A DNA stretch of 64,000 bases from Paramacrobiotus metropolitanus (GCF_019649055.1 NW_026570299.1:124001-188000), one strand, 5' to 3'; shown: positions 11,408-23,200, counted from the first letter of the stretch. A program made the numbers and translations. The notes: generated by a model from the letters alone, not told the origin.

Positions 11408-12450
11408 CTAAATTAGCCGTGGCTGGTGCCGTTCCCAGGATGGATGCCGCGTTTCCCGTTGGACTTCGATGCTGAACCTCTGGCGCAGATATTCCGTTGC
11501 GCGTACCTCGCCTGTTTCCTGACGAATCATCTTGCCCACTTCAGTGATTAGCTGGGATGCTCCCGGTCCGAGTGGTCCCAATGTCTCGACGCCCACCGCA
11601 CGGAACAGGTAGTCCTGCGTGATGTTCTGGTACTTCGATTTTCTTCCGTTCGGCCTGAGCCGCTGCTGCGGCTTGCGTGGATGTTGCTGCGATATGTGAT
11701 AAGGCCATTGTACATACACATGTCATCCCATGTTAACATCTTGCCTCGTTCCCATGGCACTAAGGTGACTCCGTCTGGGCGTTTGCCGTTGGTTCGCGAT
11801 ATACCCAAAGGCTCGGAGTTCAGTCTCAATGGTGGCGGAGGCGAAGGTCGTTTGAGCGTCGCGTTTAAGCTGCTGTGTCGTGACTTCCGGCCCCGACTTT
11901 TCTTACAGCTCAAGCCGTGGTAGCCTCGTGCGTCCAACCATTCACTGAAATGCAGCAACGGATGCAAATGTGTGGAGTAACGATCGGTGTTCCAAGACGC
12001 AGGCCAACAGCGATTCTTAATGCAGAGTCGTTCAGGAGATTTCCCAGTGATGCAGCTGAAGTGCATCCAGCCATGCTCGTTGTCCTTGGTGCTAACACCC
12101 AGGAGCCGTGCTTGGCTAGAAATGTCGGACTGGGCCTTTTCAGAAAGCATCTTCACGGAAGTTTGGATGACTGGTTCATCCCACATTTTCTGAAATTTTC
12201 GGGCTTCCACAGCTGGAAGATCGGCTTCCGTTACACGCTGCCACTCAGCTTCGGCGGTGCCGCAGTACACTTCCGGATCGAAGTCGGTTATTTCGGTTGC
12301 CAGTCGGGTCACTGAGTAAGCCGAGGCCAAGAAGGCCGGAAGAGCAAGCTTCTCAATACTCCGGATACCGAGACCACCTTCTGCAACTGGAAGGGATGCC
12401 TGCACCCAGTTCACGTCGGTGATGTTCACGTTGGTGATTGCCGAAGGCAT
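11408..12450 (-). pseudogene. Non-LTR-type retroelement C-terminal fragment (copy 2), frameshifted
   Basis: The minus strand begins with ASLPVAEGGLGIRSIEKLAL and PAFLASAYSVTRL, the end of a reverse-transcriptase polyprotein. It passes a degenerate finger region (RGYHGLSC) to TNGKRPDGVTLVPWERG and LTWDDMC, then changes frame near 11720 and again near 11640. It ends with the conserved ETLGPLG...QETGE...QRFSIEVQR block near 11420-11590. Compared with the intact copy at 13966-14928, the zinc-finger Cys pair is blurred. The RPDG-x-WD pair resembles the PD-(D/E)xK-like restriction-type endonuclease of R2-like elements. That assignment is inference from motif spacing. Confidence 0.75.
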
Positions 12451-12604
12451 TCACGAAGTATACGTAATAACACTGATATATCTATACGTAATAAAATAAA
12501 ATAATACCAGTAATACATTAGATATTTTTTTTACTTAATTCTTCCTTTGAATACTTGCGAAGAACCTTACTCCAGTTTGCGCACGTTTTAACCGTGGCAG
12601 TACT

Positions 12605-12720
12605 ATATTAAGGGACAGAGAAATCCCCTAGACCGCCCGCACTAGGCATCGGCACCACTGATGTCAAAGGAACCGACCGCTAGTGCGGGCGGACCTGGGG
12701 ATTTCTCTGTCCCTTAATAT
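12605..12720. mobile_element. 116-bp MITE-like palindrome
   Basis: The first 41 bases (ATATTAAGGGACAGAGAAAT...CCGCCCGCACTAG) recur as the reverse complement at the other end (12680-12720) with about three mismatches, all in one 4-base block. A loop of about 34 nt separates the arms. It has no coding capacity. Short size, long terminal inverted repeats and AT/TA-rich ends fit a Tc1/mariner-type MITE with a TA target, but no autonomous partner is in the window. Confidence 0.75.
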
Positions 12721-13165
12721 CGTGCAAATACAGTACCACCAGAACAATGATATTTATTTAATCAACCGAAACTCCCGTCTAAATTGCCGTCCCCAGTTTG
12801 CACCGACAATGGTCACTTGTCGCCATGCCACATTGTATTGTCCAATCCGGTGATTGTTACAACGATTGCCGACCGTAAATTTACCGTTCTGCGCCAGCGC
12901 CAACAATAACTAACAATGGGCATTAAAATTCACTGCCCCAGCCGAACACGCGACAATCGTTGCTCCGCTTGCCAGCTCTACACGGATGCATCCACAGTAC
13001 ACACGCGCAAAATTAGTTAATCAAAATTTCTGGTGTTTGCAGCGTACAGTTCAAGCCCTCGTTCGAATAGTGCAACACCTGTACTGAACGGCGAGATAGT
13101 CGCTGCCAGAACCACAGCGATAGAATAAAAGCGTTCTTGAAAGTATACAATGTTTTTACTGTCGC
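12721..13165. other. Intergenic, nothing recognised
   Basis: AT-moderate sequence between the palindrome at 12605-12720 and the hairpin family starting near 13166. The 77-codon minus-strand frame at 13017-13250 overlaps the first hairpin and shows no domain. Confidence 0.35.
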
Positions 13166-13762
13166 CGTCCATAATCAGCAGCGTTTGGCCATTATGCCGT
13201 CCGTCGGGATGGGATGATGGCCAGGCGGATGCTAATATTGGACACCTCATGAGGTGGCCGGATTACCGGACCGTTTTTTCATTTTTGCATAGCAGATGCG
13301 CTTGCTGGGCTGCAGGGAGTAAGTGTGGGCTGCCTCGCAGACGACCGCAACCATAATGACTTTTTTTGGATGTAAAATGAATCATTTTACCGTTTGGAAG
13401 TGTACCTCACTACCTGCCGTCCGTAATCAACAGTCGCTAGCCATGATTCCTTCGGGCGGACGGGAGTATGAGCAGACTTTGCGTAGGAGAGGTAGCTTAC
13501 TGGCGTTGTCACACAGTCAATTCGCGCAGCCTCCTAGATGACCCCCTCCCAAGTGATGTTTATTTGATGGGCCGCTAGTTTCTATTTCCTGGGCAACCAG
13601 CAGAAAATTGCCAGCGCTGCGACAACGAGCCGGACACCGAACACACCTCACCACAGACCGCTCACTTCCTGGTTACGGACGTCGTCCCTAATCAGCAACC
13701 TTCTAGCCATAATACCGTCTGTCTGACGGCATCATGGCTAGAGGAGGGCTGATTTTGGATTA
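13166..13762. repeat. Three diverged copies of a 65-80-bp hairpin repeat
   Basis: Related blocks start CGTCCNTAATCARCA followed by a GCCAT motif at about 13166-13241, 13416-13480 and 13681-13762, about 250-265 bp apart. Copies 1 and 3 fold back: copy 3 pairs CTTCTAGCCAT with ATGGCTAGAGGAG through CCGTC/GACGG, and its outer ends AATCAGC/GCTGATT also match. Copy 2 instead pairs CCGTCCG with CGGACGG. The sequence between copies is not obviously repeated. Either a MITE family or precursor-like hairpins would look like this. Confidence 0.55.
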
Positions 13763-13965
13763 TCTCGGATAGCCACCCTAACAATGAGCGCGGTTCCGGG
13801 CCAACGTCAGCCAGATATTGATATTAAGCATGTACAGCAATACCAACAGGTTGTCAAGAATTGATGCTGCATGAAACAATTGGTAAAAAAAGCATTTTTG
13901 TCTCGTACAATTAATCTTTTATTTCTCAATATGTACAGCAACGAGCACCACTCAGTATAATACAA

Positions 13966-14945
13966 TCAAATGAAGAACTTGTCCCAGTTAACATGAGAAG
14001 GGACTGTGCATAATATGCTCATAGCGTTACCTCGCATAATCTCCAAACTTAAACTTTGAAACAAAAAACAAGTGGAACGACTCTCGCCTGTTCTCATAAA
14101 CAGTTTCTTACCGATCTCTTTCAACAAAACAATTGTGCCATTACAGTAGGTGCCAAATGTCTCGCATGTAATGGGAACAAAATGACAACGATCAGTAAGC
14201 GACTTGTACTTCCCCATCTTGACAGTGAATGCCAGTTCGGCGGCGGCGCCCGCACACTTCGAGGTTGCGTCAATATACGAATCCGCCATCGTGTCTCTGC
14301 ATGTCACGTCCCAGACTAGCAGTTGTCCACGGTACCACTTCCATCGCGTAGCCCCATCCGGCCGCTTTCCGTTTTCACGCAAAAATCCCACAGGCTCAGG
14401 GTACGATTCAATTCCGGCATTGCACAACGTTCGCAAAATAATATCGTTAATACCGTTATGCCGTTCCCTCCTACCAACACCCTTTTGGCAGGCTTGTCCG
14501 TGGAATCCATTTTCCGTTACGTCTTTTCCACATCTGACGCAGGAGTGAGGCTCTACGATCTTAGCACCATGCCACAATCCAACAGAAATACGGAAAGTCT
14601 GGTCATCCAGGAAGTTACCGAATACCTTTGCAGGAAGAGCGTTAAGCCAGGCCCCGGCATATTTAGTGCTGACTGCTCTCAGACGTGCTTCAGTTCGCTT
14701 ATCGTCTCCAACATTATTCCACAAAACGTCAACATCCTTTTGTACCACAGAATTATCCCATACGCACTGGTGAACACGTGCCAGATCCAACGGTAAATCA
14801 TCACAGGCGGACTCCTGTTTCCAGCATTCGCACGCATCACTGACCAACGTCTCACTACCGCCATTGTAGATCCGTGATGTTAGCTCACGGGTCGAAAACA
14901 TGGAGGCCAAAAAAGCCGAGGGAGCCAATGCTTTCGTACAATTTG
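13966..14945 (-). pseudogene. Non-LTR-type retroelement C-terminal fragment (copy 3), frame open for 320 codons
   Basis: This is the best-preserved of four relatives in the window. The frame starts mid-protein near 14945 (ALAPSAFLASM), so it is 5'-truncated. It contains a CX2C...HX3C finger (CVRCGKDVTENGFHGQAC), then ENGKRPDGATRWKWYRG followed by LLVWDVTCRDT. It continues with an AAAELAF/MGKYKSL segment and ends ETFG...RTGESRSTCFLFQSLSLEIMRGNAMSILCTVPS. A finger followed by RPD-x(14)-D resembles the restriction-like endonuclease end of R2-like elements. An AATAAA lies about 40-45 nt past the stop on the minus strand. No RT core is present, so it is listed as a dead fragment despite the open frame. 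Confidence 0.7.
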
Positions 14946-16269
14946 TTTCTGCGTTGTTCTTCTCTTATCTTCCCTAAGCAGCCGAAATGTTCTGACACGT
15001 TTTAGTTGCTTGTGTTCATAGAAGTAGTAGAGCAGTTTAACGAAACCATCTAAAATACAGATGCAGATCGAAAGTTAAGATGTTAAACCAAATCAACGTA
15101 TACAGCAATAAAATAATTGTGTACATACTGTAATCTCAACGTTTCTGTGCATAAAAATTACAATCTCATCCTTCGCGCCATTTGTCGCAGCATAGAGTTC
15201 TCATGTAAGTGCACCTGTGCTACACCTGCACAGGTCGGCGATGACCTTTACGTGTTACCTGTGTGTCCCTCTAACGATTAGGCAACGCACCCGTAAGACA
15301 GTTATCTTTATTCAGTATACACTATGCCGACTATAACAATGCTATGCTAGGTAATCCAGGTGTAGCCTGGGAGTCGACTGTTATAGGTAAAATATTGTTG
15401 CATAATTATATAACCATCAAAGCGTTTAAAATGGAGCAACTAAAGCTGTTAATAGCTGTCCTTTATTTGTTGCCATCGCACAATTAGGATCAATGCACTA
15501 GTTGCATATGATTCATCATTGTATGCTTATCTTCTATTGTCACGCCCGAGCCACACCCTATTGTTAAATAATGCTCTAAATCTTTCTTCATTGTTTTTAT
15601 TCTGATTTAGATTTTCTATCCCTGATGCTTAGAGTATATAAGCAGCACTCCGATGCTGCCAAAAAATGCGCTCTGTTCATTTGGAGTTTTCATCAGTAAA
15701 AGAGTTGCCACTAGCTGCTGTTTTGTTGCGAGTATAGTTGGTTAGTGTTAGTGCCATGATTGCTATCTTCCACTATTCCTTACCATCCCGGATAGTTGTA
15801 TAGGCACATTAACTTTATACTCGTCACACGACTGAGAGTCTGATGCCTGACTAATGGTAGACTGCTGTCAGACTACTGAATGGTACGGTGTGGAGGTGTG
15901 CTTTATAATTATACGGTCCTGGTCCGGATGGGCTCGGCTGCCGAGGGTTGGGCTGGTGTGGCGATAAGCCAATGACAGAGTCGATGGCGGCATGATGATG
16001 TAATATGCGGTCACCATGATGTCATATGACCGCATAGGAATGTGCAGGGCATACCTGCACGCAGGCTTCCGGTGACTAATGGTCGTGCGGTGCGACCAGT
16101 GACGATGTCGTCGCAGTACCCCATTTTCTCTTTATCTTCAGAGACAAAGTTGCGGTACACATAACTGTCTCCCTTTTAATTGTTACTGACAGGCTTATGA
16201 TCAGTGGAGACATTTCCTAATTAAAATCATGACGACCTCTTACAACACTTCGGGGATCCCCATTTCCTG
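14946..16269. other. Intergenic; possible promoter and two perfect hairpins
   Basis: No gene supported. A TATATAAG at 15635-15642 with a TCAGT initiator-like pentamer at 15693 is promoter-like, but the spacing is long and no gene follows on the plus strand. Two perfect stems sit close together: 16004-16036 (TATGCGGTCA/TGACCGCATA, 13-nt loop) and 16042-16060 (GTGCAGG/CCTGCAC, 5-nt loop). Confidence 0.4.
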
Positions 16270-17200
16270 TTAGCGGCCCACAACCCGACAGCAGACAGTA
16301 GCGGATCGATCAGTGCTTGCGACCAGAATACAACCACCAGTTCGAATACCCACTCCGTCATCCACAATCCGCCGAACTTGAGGGCCATTTAGTACACCAC
16401 CGACGGTGTCCAGCACACCGTCACAATCACCGCCGTCCACGCCAAAACCACGAACGGTCACACCTTTTCCCGCACCCGCTTCTGTGCTTTCCCGTCCATC
16501 GACGTCGCCGTGGTCTATCCGCTGTACTGCTCCTTACGGTTATCGCAGACTGCTGCATGCGGCGAACCCGGTTAATGCACAAATAAACGTACGCTGCCAG
16601 GATCAGCAACAGCGGCAGCATGTGCAACAAGCCCGTCTCGAATTTGCCCCCTAACGGTTGCTCGCGATAATTGAGATGGCAACTGGATTGAATATCTATA
16701 GCGTAGTATAACCTATCCATAATGCAGCCCGGGAGGGCGACTATGTTAGCGAATAATACCGCTGCGGCACACGTCAGCAGCGCCGTTTTTTTATTATGAT
16801 GATGTATATACGAGTGCGGATAGCGTGATTAGCGTCCCGCCCACAGACGGTTTATGGAGATGGTGAAATGGATGCGGATCTGCGCGCCGGAGCCGATGCT
16901 GTTGAAGTAGTTGTGGAGGTTGCACACGGCGCGCCCCATCCATCAACGATCGTGCAGTTGATTGGCAAGTTATGTGAAGGAAGTGATGCTGAGGTACACG
17001 ATGTTGACGGCGTGACGCATAGTATGGCAATCAAATAGACCGTGAAGGAGGTTCCGCGAGAGGGGACGCGGAGGAATTCGAGAAGGGCGAGGATGTTGGC
17101 GGGTAGGAAGACGCCCAGTACCACCGCTTGGATAGGTAAGAATGGCGTCATATTAGTGTTATGGACGGACCTATCAGTGAATGGCGTCCTATCAGTGTTA
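16270..17200 (-). pseudogene. Rhodopsin-like seven-transmembrane receptor relic 2
   Basis: This is a homologue of relic 1 on the same strand, more decayed. TM1 reads VVLGVFLPANILALLEFLRVPS near 17140-17080 and TM2 starts YLIAIL. The frame is then lost, and WWMGRAVCN-like and INRLWA-like traces follow in shifted frames. A 97-codon piece (16427-16720) keeps MDRLYYAIDIQSSCHLNYRE and TM5 (GLLHMLPLLLILAAYVYLCINRV). TM6/TM7 traces (CWTP, ALIDPLLSAVGLWA) lie in another frame. A partial duplication of AATGGCGTC...AGTGTTAT near 17139-17205 disrupts the N-terminus. At least four lesions make it a pseudogene. Confidence 0.7.
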
Positions 17201-17712
17201 TATTCTGGTGATAGTTGCGGTGTTCGCGGCATTGAACTGCTGTTCTTGCCGCTTGCGCATTGTCGGCCGTTGGTCGACAACTTCACAATTTCACCTAAGT
17301 TTTTCGTTGGTCCAGAGGCCATGCGATAGTTAAGCAAGTGAATCTGATTACTGTAAGACAAAAACCATAAAAAGCAGACTATTGAAGCTTCCAGTATATG
17401 GACGCTGCTGTAAAAAAGGAGTTTCCGATGATGGTGAGGGTTTCTTAAGGTATGCTGATGATGAATTCCGTTAAACAATTAAAACATTCTAGAGCGGCTT
17501 TCTTATGACTGTGCCAGTTGAGACTTTGCATGAAACGACAACCTCTGGCATAGACAACAAGCCACATAAAAGAAACAATACTTCTATGCACGATGGTTAG
17601 CTATAGCTATAGTGTAAGTATCCAAACACGAGGGGCACGTGCATCGCCGTCATAATTCTTGCATGTGGAACCTAATCCACTGCGGATGTGAGTTGGTTCG
17701 TTAGTATAGTTA

Positions 17713-17716
17713 GTAC
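17713..17716. repeat. E2 target-site duplication, left copy (GTAC)
   Basis: GTAC directly precedes the left LTR and is matched by GTAC at 29922-29925 directly after the right LTR. A 4-bp duplication is within the usual 4-6 bp for Ty3/gypsy integration. Confidence 0.85.
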
Positions 17717-18040
17717 TGTAAGCGTGGCGATAACGAAGCACAGATGTGCGAACGAAATGCGACCGCGCTACCAAAATGATCTTTATTAAAATGAACAATT
17801 TTAATAAAGGCTAAATGCCCGACAAATCTACATCGTCCGCAGGACGATCAGAAACCCAGAAAGGGAACAAGGAGGAAAACACTGTCGACTAGTCAGGATA
17901 TTCCTGGCTAGGAGAAGGCAAAATCACGGAATGAGACTGTGCATTTTATGCACAGTCGGATATCGGAAAAACAGACCGGAGCGACGGTGCGGCATCCACG
18001 CAGCCCCACTATCCTGGGCGGTGGCACCGGCCTCCTAGCA
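17717..18040 (-). repeat. E2 3' LTR (left copy)
   Basis: The LTR is 324 bp with TG...CA ends. On the sense strand it holds four perfect stem-loops. GACTGTGCAT/ATGCACAGTC (17957-17935) has an AAA loop and encloses the TATA-like CATAAAA. CTTTATTAAAAT/ATTTTAATAAAG (17809-17781) has a 5-nt loop and contains AATAAA. ATCGTCC/GGACGAT and CAGGA/TCCTG are smaller. Promoter and polyadenylation signals inside an LTR are expected; their placement in hairpins is seen directly, and any role for that is inference. Confidence 0.95.
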
Positions 18041-20222
18041 TGCCACGGGACGGAACTCCGAGCTCCCGCGAGGACACGCCAAATCAAAATAAACAAACAC
18101 AAGTAATGAGCAAAATGCGACCGAATACAATTTGCGGCGCATATACTAGGTTAGAAAAATCACAAAAATGTGGTGAATTTGATGAGATCCCATTCCATGA
18201 TGATTCGTCTCATTCTGGAGAATAACTTGTCCTCCAAAGCAACATTTCGGCATCGTAGCTCACGCATCGTTCAGCATGTCGGTGTCAGCATAGCAGAATC
18301 GGTAACAACGGCTCGGGCGACAGCATTTAACGCTTCGCCTAGTACCTCACAAAGTGCAAATCGCACCGGCAATTTTCCACTATATTGTGGAATTTTTCGA
18401 CATATTCGCCTTGCGGCGCAATCGGCAATTTTTCGAAAGAATTATTAGGCATTTCGCCTATCGGCTTTTATTTTCCGGCAAGTGCTGAGTATCTCGAGCA
18501 CATATTCGTTGTACGCATCAGCGGTCAGACAACGATTCGGCTTGTATCCAAAAAGGATAGTACGGCAAAACTCGTAATCGGCTATGGACATATGCCCAGC
18601 GGTAATGTCTTGAAGTTCCTTCTTGTCGGAAGTTTTCTCAAGTTCGGCAGTAAACACAGGTGTATTCACACTGCGTCGGCGGTGATACAACAATCAATTG
18701 CTGCGTGTCAGCTAGACAGCTGAAGTCGGCACTGCTTACATAGGGACAGTTGGTAGTTGCTGTCCTTGCGGTCGGTATTACACTAAATCGGCTTCGGCTT
18801 TATTCGGCCTGCAAATAAATTACACTAATTCATTTGCATTAATTAAACGGCATTTAAATTTAATTTAAATCGGTAACTTTTTGCGGCGTATTTTCTTCGG
18901 CAATAATAAATTAATTCGGCTTTATTCTGATAATTTTTCGGCATGGTAAATCTGGAAATGCTACGATCCCCGGCGTTATGACTGTAATAAATTACAGTAT
19001 CGGCATAAATTTCGGCAAAATACAAAATTGCGGCATTACATTGTAATATAAATGAATATATATTGCTCGACAAATAAACGACGTTTATTTGACAATTATT
19101 TCGTCAAATTATGCGGCTTATAAGCAAAGAGGTACGGACCTCACAACACGAGGATTTATTGATGGTCGACTCGAAGATGCGTAGTTTTTTAATTCACGCA
19201 ATATTTCGGCTACAATGTCTGCTGTAGATAACTACAGTAGTCGGCGGAATAATAATTATGAATTATTATCACCAATTATTCTGCGTTTTTATAGCGACAA
19301 ATTCATTTAATCGGCAAATTAAATCGACTATAATTACCACAATAATCTATATTCGGCAATTAATTCACTCGGCGCTAAGTTCCCACAATCGATACAATCG
19401 ACGTGACAGTACGGACCACAACAACGTTTGTGGGAAAATGATCGGCAAAAAGTACGAAGCTCAGCATTACGAAGATAATTCTGTTTTAATTAAACGACAG
19501 AATTTCGGCGATCTAAACCAGAAAATTCTGGTACGATAAATATACCGGCTCGATATTATCTACAATAATTTATACTGGTTAATGGATCATAATTATACGC
19601 TAAATTAATCGGCTATTTAACGCTCTATTAACGGCTTCCCTAAAAAATTTTTTTTTCCCGATTAATCGGCATTATTACTTATTAATTCGGCGAGCAACAA
19701 GGTACGGACCACATGTTGCGGGGGATTGTAGAATTTATATTACGGCTATATTTTCCCAGCATTTCAGCTCGAGGGACGTATCAAAACATTCTTCTATCGG
19801 CTACTTAATTTTCTAATTTAATCGACTTGTTCGTGATTGTGCGAGAGGCACAGACCACGATTGAGCAGGGGATAATGACGGCTATTGAATTAATATCTCA
19901 TGTAATTGGTGATTAATTATCGGCTAATTTTACGGAATTAATATCGGCAGTTATCGGCGTTTTTAATTCTAAACTGAATTATCGACGTCACGGCGCATTA
20001 ATTACATGAATAATTCGGCAATTATTTCAGTAATTAATCAGTAATTTATCGGAATTAATTACGACTAATCACTAGTTAATTCGAAATTAATAGTGAAAAA
20101 TCTCCAGGTTGGAGCGGTTAATAGGAATCGGCAAGAGGTATGGACCACTACGGTAGAAATCTAGTGGGGATTTAATTCGGCAGGAGGTACGAACCTCCCG
20201 ATAGTGGGGATATAGTCGGCAA
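18041..20222 (-). other. E2 3' non-coding region: CGGC-rich, hairpin-dense
   Basis: About 2.2 kb between the Pol stop and the 3' LTR has no supported ORF. It is strongly AT-rich yet carries CGGC on the plus strand (GCCG in the sense strand) at short intervals; I count about 12 in 18781-19080. Short perfect inverted repeats are frequent, for example CAAATAAACG/CGTTTATTTG at about 19070-19090, ACTGTAA/TTACAGT near 18980-18997 and ATTTAAT/ATTAAAT around CGGCAA near 19305-19325. The same style continues in the 5' region, so it is a property of the element and not of the locus. Confidence 0.8.
19129..20200 (-). repeat. Six GGTACGGACC-like motifs in the E2 3' region
   Basis: The plus strand carries GGTACGGACC (19131), AGTACGGACC (19409), GGTACGGACC (19701), GGCACAGACC (19847), GGTATGGACC (20137) and GGTACGAACC (20186). 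Each is followed by A or T plus C, and most by GTGG/GGGGAT-type sequence within 15-30 bases. Several sit in hairpins on the sense strand, such as GAGGT-CCGT-ACCTC at the first, GCAACA/TGTTGC around the third and GGAGGT-TCGT-ACCTCC at the last. Starts are 278, 292, 146, 290 and 49 bases apart, so four of five intervals are near multiples of 145. Confidence 0.65.
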
Positions 20223-23200
20223 TTATCGTACATGTACGTAACCGTTTTTGTTACGGCGCACATGTAACTTGAGTTTAATCGACGTTTTCTTATTATTTTT
20301 ACGGCTAGCATCTTCGGCAACCACGCTTTCGGGTTCCCACTGATCATCGTCATTGACGGCTTCGGTATTATTTTCGGTATCTTTATTTGCGGCTTCAACA
20401 GTTTCAACTGTATCGGCTGGTATGAACGGCTCAGCGTTCACATTTAGTCCATTTTCGGCAGATTTTGGCAGGGAGATCGTACTGGTTATTCCCTTACGAT
20501 TCTCTTCGGTAGTATTATAACGTTTGAGACGCTCGCAATTCACGATGCGAGTTTCTCCCGGCTTATCTTTATTCTCAATTTCAACGGCGTTAGTATACGG
20601 GAAACCGGTAACTTCCCATCTACCTCCGAATTTTTCTCGGAAAGATTCGGTTTCACCTTTCTTCTTCTCTCGCTTTAGAAGAACTAGTTCACCGATCTGA
20701 TAATCGTCTTCTCGACGTTTTTTATTAAAACGTTCGGCTGTTTTAATAAATTCTTCTCGCATATAAATTTCGGCTAACTCATGCGCTCGTGCCAAGTTAT
20801 GGCGAAATTCTTCCATATATTCAGCTATCGACGCATGTTCGGCTGGTACGTTGGTCTTAGTGACCGTATCGGCTGGAATAACTTGCTCACGCCCGTACAG
20901 CATATAGTACGGCGACATGTGAGTAGTTGCATTTTGCACTCGGTTTTTAGCGGCTATAACAAACGGGAGAATGGTATCCCAATTCTTTTCCCGTCCGTCG
21001 GCGGCGTACATTGCCAACGAATCGGCAATAGTTTGCATTTGACGTTCGACTAGGCCTCTACCAATCGGAGGGTAGGCGGCACCGAAATGATGTTGAATTT
21101 TAAAGCGATGGTTGTTCGCTTCAAGAAGCTTATTGTGGAAATGAGTTCCACGATCGGTGTTTAAAATATGCGGCGTGCCATAAGGCAAAAATACGTCGTG
21201 AATAAGGAAACTAGCGACAGTTTCCTTTTTCGCATTAGGAATCGGCTTGGCTATTACGAACTTAGTCAATTCGTCAATAGCGACGGCTATGTAGGTATTA
21301 CCTTTTGGGGTAATCGGCAAAGGTCCTTTCAAATCGACTTGTACTCGGAACCAAGGAGCTCCGATAGCTATTTGCTGCAGTTTACCCGGCGGTGCCTTCC
21401 GTTCGGTTTTACGGTGTTGGCACAAATAACAATTGCGTACGTACTTATCGATATCGGCAACCATGCCGTCCCAATAATAACGAAGCGCAATTGCTTGATA
21501 CGTCTTCAGTGGACCCAAATGTCCACTAGCCGGTGTATCGTGCATAGCATGCATTATATCGACACGCATATGCTTCGGCACGACGAACCGTCGATCAAGG
21601 CGGCCGTCTTTTTCGGTTAATCGGTACAAAACGCCATTCCATAACTCGAAGTATGGATCGCGCTTGATTAAGTGCGTACTTTCGGCTCGGCCCTCAAGGG
21701 CATGAATACGCTTTTCGATTACAGGATCCTTTTCCTGTTCGGCTCGATAATACTTAAAATTATCTTCGACTTCGTCATGTTCGGCTGGGTCGGTGATAGT
21801 GACGACTCGAATGGTCGGAGTACTAAACTTCCGATCTTTCATCTCATCCCAGTCGTCATCGTCGGCGGTTTCAACCGGCGGTCCGACAGGATGACGGCTC
21901 AAAGCATCGGCATTATCGCATTGTTTACCCGGCCGATACTGAATAGTCATCTTGTGGCTACTCAGTTGAAGTGCCCAACGGGTTAGACGCCCGTTCAAGC
22001 CATCTTTTCTCGACACAGAGCGTAACAAATTTGTTAACGCTTGATGATCGGTTTGCACATAGAAATGTGAGTATTCGATAAAGTGTCGGAACTTACGGCA
22101 TGCGAATACTACAGCCATACATTCCAGTTCGGTGATCGGATATTTGCGTTCGGCATCGGTTAGGAGCTTGCTAGCATAAACGATGGGATGACCATCCTGA
22201 TGTAGGATAGCTCCTATTCCTATCGTGCTAGCATCGCACTCAATAACTGTCGGCTTATTCGGGTCAAACTTGACCAAAACCGGCGCATTGATCAATGCAT
22301 TTTTCAAATCGACAAATTCGGCATCATGTTCGGCTGTCCACTTATTCTTCACATCGATTTCGCCTTTTAGCAAGCCATACATGGCTCGGGTTCGGCTAGC
22401 AAAGTCCTTAACGAACTTTCGATAATAGTTACATAAACCGAGGAACGATCGAAGATCCTTCTCAGTTTGCGGCTTCGGATATTGTTGAATCGCGGAGATT
22501 TTCTCCGGATCGGTTTTGATTCCGGCTTTAGACACTATGTGTCCAAGGAAGTGCAACTCGGTTTCACCGACATGGCACTTGCTCGGCTTAAGCGTGAAGC
22601 CGACCTTTACAAGGCATTCACACATTAGTCGGATCTTACGGATCAAATCGTCGAAATCCTTTGCGGCTACAATAATATCGTCTAAGTACGCAAAGATATT
22701 CTCATTGCGTACTCCTACAAGAGCCTTATTCATAGTCTCTTGGAATGTTGCCGGCCCATTGCACACACCAAAAGGCATGCGCAAAAATTCGAAAAGACCG
22801 TCCTGCGTGATAAACGCAGTCTTTTCAATTGAATCTTCGGCCATTTGTATTTGCCAGAATCCGGCATTACAATCGACACCTACATAATATTCATTATCGG
22901 CTACGGATTGAAGCAATTCATCCGGTGACGGCAAAGGATAATTATTCTTTTTCGTTGCGTCATTCAACTTTATATAGTTGACGCAGAAACGGGTGCCGAT
23001 AGTACCGTCTGGATTCTTTTTAGAAGCCAGCACAACTGGGAAACACCAGTTGCTATTTGATCGGCGAATAATTCCTTTTTCGAGCATTTCTTTAACATGC
23101 TCTTCGATTATCTCCCGACCTCGCCAAGAGGTACGGTGCGGCTTACATTTAATCGGCGGGGAATCACCCGTATCGATGTGATGCTTTACTATTGTAACAT

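Noticed and set aside
17908-18102. Open frame in the LTR (also 29789-30067)
   Set aside because: It lies in duplicated LTR DNA and its start part differs between copies; no motif.
23116-23135. AGAGGTACGG inside Pol as a seventh copy of the 3' motif
   Set aside because: It matches only part of the motif and is coding; the following bases do not fit the other six.
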